Source of the DNA: Psychrobacter glaciei
GTDB lineage: Bacteria; Pseudomonadota; Gammaproteobacteria; Pseudomonadales; Moraxellaceae
NCBI RefSeq assembly: GCF_014652895.1
Contig: NZ_BMZR01000008.1
Location: forward strand, 23,297 to 87,296
Direction of reading: 5' to 3'
Length of the DNA stretch: 64,000 nucleotides
Shown here: positions 58,615-64,000 of the stretch, in pieces
Layout of the letters: each line of letters begins with the position of its first letter
Numbering within the stretch: position 1 is the stretch's first letter
Notes under the pieces: generated by a model
The model's input: the letters and a program-made list of their open reading frames with translations, nothing else
What the model was told of the DNA's origin: nothing
Database searches by the model: none
Translations under genes and position numbers: made by a program

Positions 58615-59778
58615 ATGGCAAAGCGTAGCACTCTCTCTAAGGGTATCAATACTATTGGCTATTTTGCTCGCAACAACCTAGAACGTATGGGTGCAGCGAT
58701 TGATAGCATGAATGCAAAGACGGGTAAACCGAGTCATTACAAAGCGGTAGATTTAGGTGATGAAGACTATCAGCAAGATTTATTTCGTGAACAAACTCTA
58801 AAGGCGACTCAGCAATTATTAGGCACTCGTTTTGCCACCTATGGTAAGTATGCCAAAAAAGTAGTGCCGAATAGCCTATTTCAATCGACAGTTGATGGCG
58901 CTTTTGCGCAAATTGCTAAGCTCGCCGCTACTTGGAGTCAAATTGACCTGCCCAATGAGCATCGTTTTGCCAACGTTGCAAGTTTAGACGATGAAGAGCG
59001 TTATGCACTGGCGACCGATATTGCCAATCAAAACCGTGCGCTTGCTACGATTGGTGGCTTAACGGGCTTGGCTGGATTACCAGGTTTGCTGGCTGATACT
59101 TTATGGTTATTGCTGGTGTCTTTGCGTACTGTTTATCAATTGGCTGCGGTTTATAATAAGCCGTTGACAGGCAAGCAAGGCGTCAAGATGGCATATGAGC
59201 TGCTTGCCAATGCTGACCTAAGTAAGATGCAAGAAAAACAAGCGCTGCTTGCTGGTATTGGTATCGGTAAAGGCTTGCTGGACAACGCGCAAAGCAATGG
59301 TCTGCATAGTGAGCTTAAAAACCTAGGCCTTAAAAACAAAAATGTGAATTTCTATGCTGAACAAGTAGACAATATTGCCAGTCAGGTAGGTATCGATCTT
59401 GATCAGATTAATTTATCATGGATACGTCGTTTTTTACCAGGCACTGCGGTAGTGGTAGGCATGCGTTATAACAGCCAACTCATTGACGAAGTGATCGGTG
59501 TGGCGCAAGCGACTTTTGCCCCAGAAGCCAAACTTGCCAATCGTGCGATTACCGATGATAGCGGTAGCGAGGAAGAGGTGAGCAAAACCGCCAGCAATGA
59601 TGAGAAAGGTGCTGATAAAAGTACTGATAAAAGTACTGATAGCAAAAATGCTGATGATAAAAGCAACGATGAGCGCAAAGACCCAAAAGACAAAGAGAGC
59701 AAAAAAGACAACTCAAACAAATCGTCAGACAGCAAATCAAAAAGCACAGACAAAGCAGTAGATAAGCAAAATAAGTAA
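58615..59778 (+). CDS. EcsC family protein with low-complexity tail
   Basis: A 387-residue protein. The central part (about 80-310) matches EcsC: LATIGGLTGLAGLPGLLADTLWLLLVSLRTVYQLA with a hydrophobic hairpin, and LPGTAVVVGMRYNSQLIDEVI. The C-terminal 75 residues are a Lys/Asp/Ser low-complexity tail with short in-frame repeats (DKSTDKSTD). EcsC of Bacillus is linked to ABC export, but no EcsA/B partner is seen; role unknown. Start at 58615 follows AAGGA. Stand-alone upstream of the str operon. Confidence 0.85.
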   Translation: MAKRSTLSKGINTIGYFARNNLERMGAAIDSMNAKTGKPSHYKAVDLGDEDYQQDLFREQTLKATQQLLGTRFATYGKYAKKVVPNSLFQSTVDGAFAQIAKLAATWSQIDLPNEHRFANVASLDDEERYALATDIANQNRALATIGGLTGLAGLPGLLADTLWLLLVSLRTVYQLAAVYNKPLTGKQGVKMAYELLANADLSKMQEKQALLAGIGIGKGLLDNAQSNGLHSELKNLGLKNKNVNFYAEQVDNIASQVGIDLDQINLSWIRRFLPGTAVVVGMRYNSQLIDEVIGVAQATFAPEAKLANRAITDDSGSEEEVSKTASNDEKGADKSTDKSTDSKNADDKSNDERKDPKDKESKKDNSNKSSDSKSKSTDKAVDKQNK

Positions 59779-60188
59779 ATTGAAACAACCGTCCATATTT
59801 AAATGTAGCGATATTGTCTTAGCTGTCTTGAAAAGTAAGATAATATCGCCATTTAATCGTCACGAACTGCCAGGCATTTATCTCTAAACACCTTTTATTG
59901 ATAATGCTTGTGTTCATAGTATGTAAGTCTGCCAACACCACCATATTTAACGTCTTGTTTTTCAGCTATTTTTCAGTGCAGAACAGATAAAGTGTTATAG
60001 TGGTAGGCTTAATGCATATATATCGAATGTTGTAAAGTAAAACAACTCATAAGTGGTTGAATTAGCAGCAACAACTCTTTATAATATACTGTCCTAAAAA
60101 TGGGTGTGCCGAAATCTGCGAATTGCGTCAGATCGATGGTGCATTTCCCCATTTTTTTGTTTTATACCAAACGGGAGAAGGATGCCTT
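59779..60188. other. Intergenic region holding the str-operon promoter
   Basis: About 410 bases. A good sigma-70 promoter is at 60057-60085. A short G+C-poor leader of about 95 bases runs to the rpsL ATG. No clear EcsC terminator is seen. Confidence 0.6.
60057..60085 (+). promoter_or_regulatory. Sigma-70 promoter of the rpsL operon
   Basis: TTGAAT (60057-60062), 17-base spacer, TATAAT (60080-60085). It is about 100 bases before rpsL. Confidence 0.75.
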
Positions 60189-60563
60189 ATGGCAACAACT
60201 AACCAATTGATTCGCAAGGGTCGCAAAACCATCAAGGAAAAGTCAAAAGTTCCTGCGTTGCAAGCGTGCCCACAACGTCGCGGTGTATGTACTCGTGTAT
60301 ATACTACCACGCCTAAAAAACCTAACTCAGCCATGCGTAAAGTATGTCGTGTACGTTTGACTTCAGGCTATGAAGTATCAAGCTACATTGGCGGCGAAGG
60401 TCATAACCTACAAGAGCACAGTGTTGTTCTTATCCGCGGTGGTCGTGTAAAAGATCTACCAGGTGTACGTTATCACACTGTTCGCGGTGCACTAGATTGC
60501 GCAGGCGTTAAAGACCGTAGACAAGGTCGTTCTAAGTATGGTGCCAAGAAGCCTAAAGCTTAA
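60189..60563 (+). CDS. rpsL: 30S ribosomal protein S12
   Basis: Decoding-centre protein of the 30S subunit. 124 residues from ATG 60189 with GGGAGAAGG upstream. It shows the conserved [18 protein letters not shown] loop and [13 protein letters not shown]; the lysines altered in streptomycin resistance (in PKKPNS and RVKDLPG) are wild type. An in-frame ATG at 60123 would add residues foreign to S12. First gene of the str operon. Confidence 0.99.
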   Translation: MATTNQLIRKGRKTIKEKSKVPALQACPQRRGVCTRVYTTTPKKPNSAMRKVCRVRLTSGYEVSSYIGGEGHNLQEHSVVLIRGGRVKDLPGVRYHTVRGALDCAGVKDRRQGRSKYGAKKPKA

Positions 60564-60773
60564 TATTAGCTTAGCTTATTTGCATCACCCAATAACTGTG
60601 CATGGGTTTGGTGTCAACAGTAGTATTGGTTAATATAAATTACTTTATATTGGCTAGCTACACCTAAACATACCACCATGCAGTAAGGCTAACTGACAAC
60701 TCATTACTATGTCCTATGATGACGAGTATGATGTTGTGAATGTTGGACACTCCTGAAGACAAGGAAATTTATT

Positions 60774-61247
60774 ATGCCAAGACGTCGCGTCGTTGCTACC
60801 CGTGAGATCCTACCGGATCCTAAGTTTGGTAGCCAAACTGTTGCAAAATTCATCAACCATGTAATGAGTCATGGTAAAAAATCTACTGCTGAGCGTATCG
60901 TTTACGGTGCCCTTGAGACAGTCAGTGAAAAACGTAAAATCGAAGATCCAGTATCTTTCTTTGAAGAAGTTTTAGAGAATGTACGCCCAATGGTAGAAGT
61001 AAAAGCTCGCCGTGTTGGTGGTGCTACCTATCAAGTACCAATGGAAGTACGCCCCTCCCGTCGTACTGCCTTGGCTATGCGTTGGTTAGCTGAAGCTGCT
61101 GCTAAGCGTTCTGAAAAATCAATGGCTTTGCGTTTGGCTGGCGAATTGAATGATGCCGCTGACGGCAAAGGCAACGCTATGAAGAAGCGTGACGAAGTTC
61201 ACCGTATGGCAGATGCTAACAAAGCGTTCTCTCACTACCGTTTCTAG
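60774..61247 (+). CDS. rpsG: 30S ribosomal protein S7
   Basis: Primary binder of the 16S rRNA 3' domain and operon regulator in E. coli. 157 residues, [21 protein letters not shown] at the start (kept short here) and [21 protein letters not shown] at the end, as in other gammaproteobacteria. AAGGAAA precedes the ATG. It is 210 bases from rpsL and 363 from fusA; both spacers are longer than in E. coli, where rpsL and rpsG are close. Confidence 0.99.
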   Translation: MPRRRVVATREILPDPKFGSQTVAKFINHVMSHGKKSTAERIVYGALETVSEKRKIEDPVSFFEEVLENVRPMVEVKARRVGGATYQVPMEVRPSRRTALAMRWLAEAAAKRSEKSMALRLAGELNDAADGKGNAMKKRDEVHRMADANKAFSHYRF

Positions 61248-61610
61248 ACTATTTTTTAGACTACTTGTTAAGAGTGGTTTTAAAGCAATAGTTTATGCTA
61301 GTTAATTATTTATTCTATTGATTGCCGCCATCCTCATCAGGTTATTGACATTTTTTCATCGTAAGATAATAAAATACTCACATAATCTGGATGGCGGACA
61401 TCTGTCAAGATGCTGTCCTGAAAAGGATACTGTTCTTCATAGACAGCATCCCCAATTTGATGCCGCTATATTCTAAGTATTTGCTCTTTTTTTGTCCGTA
61501 TTAGGCCCAATAATCAGTAAGTAATATTACGAAGTTGACTGCTTTGTCATAGAGTATGAGGTAGAGATACAACACATTAATATATACACGAATTTCCCTA
61601 GGAAAACACT
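61248..61610. other. rpsG-fusA spacer with possible promoter and leader hairpin
   Basis: About 360 bases. A TTGACA at 61345-61350 with TAAAAT at 61370-61375 (19-base spacer) may be a fusA promoter. Downstream, GATGCTGTC (61409-61417) and GACAGCATC (61442-61450) form a perfect 9-bp stem. AGGAAAA lies before the fusA ATG. Confidence 0.5.
61409..61450 (+). promoter_or_regulatory. Stem-loop in the fusA leader
   Basis: Perfect inverted repeat GATGCTGTC / GACAGCATC with a 24-base loop, not followed by a T run. A regulatory or RNase-processing structure is possible. Confidence 0.5.
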
Positions 61611-63737
61611 ATGGCTCGTAAAACTCCCCTAAAACGCTATCGCAATATCGGCATTTCTGCGCACATTGATGCTGGTAAGACGACCACGACAGAGCGTGTC
61701 TTATTCTATACCGGTGTTAGTCATAAAATTGGTGAAGTTCATGATGGCGCAGCCACCATGGATTGGATGGAGCAAGAACAAGAGCGCGGTATTACTATTA
61801 CTTCAGCGGCGACTACTTGCTTCTGGTCAGGTATGGCTAAGCAGTTTGACGAACATCGTATCAACATTATTGACACCCCAGGTCACGTTGATTTCACGAT
61901 TGAAGTTGAACGTTCTATGCGTGTACTTGATGGCGCTTGCATGGTTTACTGTGCAGTAGGCGGCGTTCAGCCACAGTCTGAGACCGTATGGCGTCAGGCT
62001 AATAAATATAAAGTTCCACGTCTTGCATTCGTAAACAAAATGGATCGCGTTGGTGCTGATTTTTATCGTGTTATCGATCAGATCAAAACTCGCTTAGGCG
62101 GCAAGCCAGTACCATTGGTTATTCCAATTGGTAAAGAAGATGCCTTTGAAGGCGTAGTGGATCTTGTGACTATGAAAGCCATCTATTGGGACGAAGCGTC
62201 TCAAGGTATGGAATATGACGAGCGCGAAATCCCAACAGAACTTCAAGAAAAAGCAGAAGAATATCGTGAGTATTTGGTAGAAAACGCTGCTGAAGCTTCT
62301 GAAGAACTCATGAATGAGTACCTTGAGAATGGCGAATTGACAGTAGATCAAATCAACACTGCTATCCGTCAATTGACTATCGATAACGAAATCATTCCAC
62401 TACTTTGTGGTACTGCCTTTAAAAACAAAGGTGTACAGAAGATGTTGGATGCGGTTATTCAGTATCTGCCTGCACCAATAGATGTACCAGCTATTCGTGG
62501 TATTCTTGATGACAAAGAAGAAAGCGAAGGTACTCGTGAAGCATCAGACGACGCACCATTCTCAGCACTTGCTTTCAAAATCATGAATGATAAGTTCGTC
62601 GGTAACTTAACCTTCGTTCGTGTTTATTCAGGTGTTATCAAGCAAGGCGGCAGCGTTTATAACCCAGTTAAAATGAAGCGTGAGCGCGTTGGCCGTATCG
62701 TACAGATGATGGCAAACACGCAAGAAGAGCTTGAAGAAATCCGTACTGGTGATATCGCTGCATTGGTTGGTATGAAAGATGTAACGACTGGTGATACGCT
62801 ATGTGACGAAAGCAATGTTATCACGCTTGAGCGCATGGAATTCCCAGATCCAGTTATCAGCCTAGCGGTTGAACCTAAGACCAAAGCTGACCAAGAAAGA
62901 ATGTCAATCGCTTTAGGTCGTTTGGCTAAAGAAGATCCATCGTTCCGTGTACACACTGACGAAGAATCTGGTCAGACTATCATCAGTGGTATGGGTGAGC
63001 TGCATCTAGAGATTCTTGTGGATCGTATGAAGCGTGAGTTTAACGTTGAAGCCAACATCGGTGCGCCGCAGGTTGCTTATCGTGAGACGATTCGTGAGAC
63101 GGTTGAACAAGAAGGCAAATTCGTACGTCAAACGGGTGGTCGTGGTAAGTTTGGTCACGTTTGGTTACGTCTTGAGCCTATGGATCCAGCTGGCGACGTT
63201 CTTTATGAATTCTCTGAAGAAGTTGTTGGTGGTACGGTACCAAAAGAGTTCCACGGTGCCGTTGATAAAGGTATTCAAGAGCGCATGAAAAATGGCGTAC
63301 TTGCTGGCTATCCAATCGTTGGCGTAAAAGCGACATTGTATGACGGTTCTTATCATGACGTTGACTCGGATGAGCTATCATTCAAAATGGCTGGTTCTAT
63401 CGCTTTCAAAAAAGGCTTCATGGCAGCAAACCCTGCACTACTTGAGCCAGTCATGAAAGTTGAAGTTGAGACACCTGAAGATTACATGGGCGACATCATG
63501 GGCGATTTAAACCGTCGTCGTGGTATGGTTCAAGGTATGGAAGATCTGCCTGGTGGCACTAAGCAAATCCGTGCAGAAGTACCATTAGCCGAAATGTTTG
63601 GCTATGCTACCCAAATGCGCTCAATGTCTCAAGGCCGTGCAACGTACTCAATGGAATTCCAAAAGTACGCTGAGATTCCAAAATCAGTAGCCGCTGACAT
63701 CATCTCTAAGTTCAACTCTAAAGATGGCGACGAGTAA
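61611..63737 (+). CDS. fusA: Elongation factor G
   Basis: GTPase that drives translocation. The 708 residues include the G1 loop [13 protein letters not shown]2 [12 protein letters not shown]3 [10 protein letters not shown]4 NKMDR and the later domains with GMGELHLEI and [13 protein letters not shown]. Length is normal for gammaproteobacterial EF-G1. Third gene of the str operon, before tuf. Confidence 0.99.
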   Translation: MARKTPLKRYRNIGISAHIDAGKTTTTERVLFYTGVSHKIGEVHDGAATMDWMEQEQERGITITSAATTCFWSGMAKQFDEHRINIIDTPGHVDFTIEVERSMRVLDGACMVYCAVGGVQPQSETVWRQANKYKVPRLAFVNKMDRVGADFYRVIDQIKTRLGGKPVPLVIPIGKEDAFEGVVDLVTMKAIYWDEASQGMEYDEREIPTELQEKAEEYREYLVENAAEASEELMNEYLENGELTVDQINTAIRQLTIDNEIIPLLCGTAFKNKGVQKMLDAVIQYLPAPIDVPAIRGILDDKEESEGTREASDDAPFSALAFKIMNDKFVGNLTFVRVYSGVIKQGGSVYNPVKMKRERVGRIVQMMANTQEELEEIRTGDIAALVGMKDVTTGDTLCDESNVITLERMEFPDPVISLAVEPKTKADQERMSIALGRLAKEDPSFRVHTDEESGQTIISGMGELHLEILVDRMKREFNVEANIGAPQVAYRETIRETVEQEGKFVRQTGGRGKFGHVWLRLEPMDPAGDVLYEFSEEVVGGTVPKEFHGAVDKGIQERMKNGVLAGYPIVGVKATLYDGSYHDVDSDELSFKMAGSIAFKKGFMAANPALLEPVMKVEVETPEDYMGDIMGDLNRRRGMVQGMEDLPGGTKQIRAEVPLAEMFGYATQMRSMSQGRATYSMEFQKYAEIPKSVAADIISKFNSKDGDE

Positions 63738-63756
63738 GTAAAGTCTATTTAATGGT

Positions 63757-63785
63757 GACAATATAGGGCAGGTCTCTATATTGTC
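63757..63785 (+). promoter_or_regulatory. Hairpin between fusA and tuf
   Basis: GACAATATAG (63757-63766) and CTATATTGTC (63776-63785) form a perfect 10-bp stem around a nine-base loop, 20 bases after the fusA stop. There is no T run, so a processing or partial termination site is more likely than a full terminator. Confidence 0.6.
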
Positions 63786-63818
63786 ATTGAATAATACGTC
63801 AATAATTGGTTAAAAGAC

Positions 63819-63846
63819 TTGTTATTGGCCGTGATTTTCTTATAAT
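63819..63846 (+). promoter_or_regulatory. Probable promoter of tuf
   Basis: TTGTTA (63819-63824), 16-base spacer, TATAAT (63841-63846). It would give tuf its own transcript in addition to read-through from fusA. Confidence 0.6.
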
Positions 63847-63960
63847 ATCTGCACATTAGTATGTGCGACCTTTTAACAATTATCTTAATGTGGTCAGGAT
63901 TGTCTCAATTATTGTATTTATACTAGTTGAGCACTGCCCCCAAAAAAAGAGGAAATACCC

Positions 63961-64000
63961 ATGGCAAAGGCCAAGTTTGAACGCAGCAAGCCACACGTCA
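63961..64000 (+). CDS. tuf: Elongation factor Tu, 5' end only
   Basis: The last 40 bases encode MAKAKFERSKPHV, the standard EF-Tu N-terminus, before the window ends. AGAGGAAA is the ribosome-binding site. Position after fusA fits the str operon (tufA/tufB cannot be told apart from this). Confidence 0.95.
   Translation, partial: MAKAKFERSKPHV

Overview
The window reads as a chromosomal segment of a Psychrobacter-like member of the Moraxellaceae. This is inferred from protein family resemblance and from the moderately A+T-rich, long intergenic spacers; no search was run. Nearly all of it is core genome, with small accessory patches. There is no prophage, CRISPR array, rRNA or tRNA that I could find.

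Layout: 1-82 is the 5' end of a small membrane protein on the minus strand. 640-4621 holds argS, a SPOR-domain protein and a lone PTS-IIC/PfoR-like membrane protein. 4738-11115 is a minus-strand block: an SDR enzyme, clpX, clpP, trigger factor and rdgB. 11656-18096 runs sodB, a second SDR, a PIN-like nuclease gene, a membrane hydrolase, a DUF72 protein and ispA. 18903-24815 holds fadB-fadA, an isochorismatase-family protein, an HD phosphohydrolase and a DUF1287 protein. 24964-28962 holds psd, dtd, phoB-phoR (with a clear Pho box) and an M23 peptidase. 29143-36827 holds exoX, an alpha/beta hydrolase, a LOG-family protein, an FAD oxidoreductase, a small lipoprotein, a YceI protein, a MITE and rpmE2. 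36993-41748 holds an NAD-salvage group (nadM-Nudix, nadV, SGNH hydrolase) and another hydrolase. 42242-47285 holds nfuA, metY, a PfkB kinase, rsmI and yraN. 47536-49614 holds a DolP-like lipoprotein and an esterase. 49791-55010 is ibaG-murA-hisG-hisD-hisC. 55110-58022 is fabB-pabB on the minus strand. 58615-59778 is an EcsC protein, and 60189 to the end is the str operon rpsL-rpsG-fusA-tuf.

The most unusual locus is 13271-14722. An A+T-rich gene for a PIN-like (DUF4935-type) protein lies between a diverged copy of the sodB 3' end and a diverged copy of the DUF72-gene 3' end. Both copies have the same order and orientation as the intact genes outside them. This looks like a segment from a related locus (sodB - PIN gene - DUF72) inserted beside the resident version, or an old duplication that has decayed.

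A second theme is the number of short imperfect tandem duplications with 14-18 bp period in spacers and at gene ends: argS stop, upstream of phoB, 34416-34460, upstream and downstream of rpmE2, upstream of fabB/ecsC, and in-frame in exoX and rpmE2. Other points of note are mutually exclusive hairpins between clpP and clpX, a PhoR with no transmembrane segments, and a MITE with 14-bp terminal inverted repeats.
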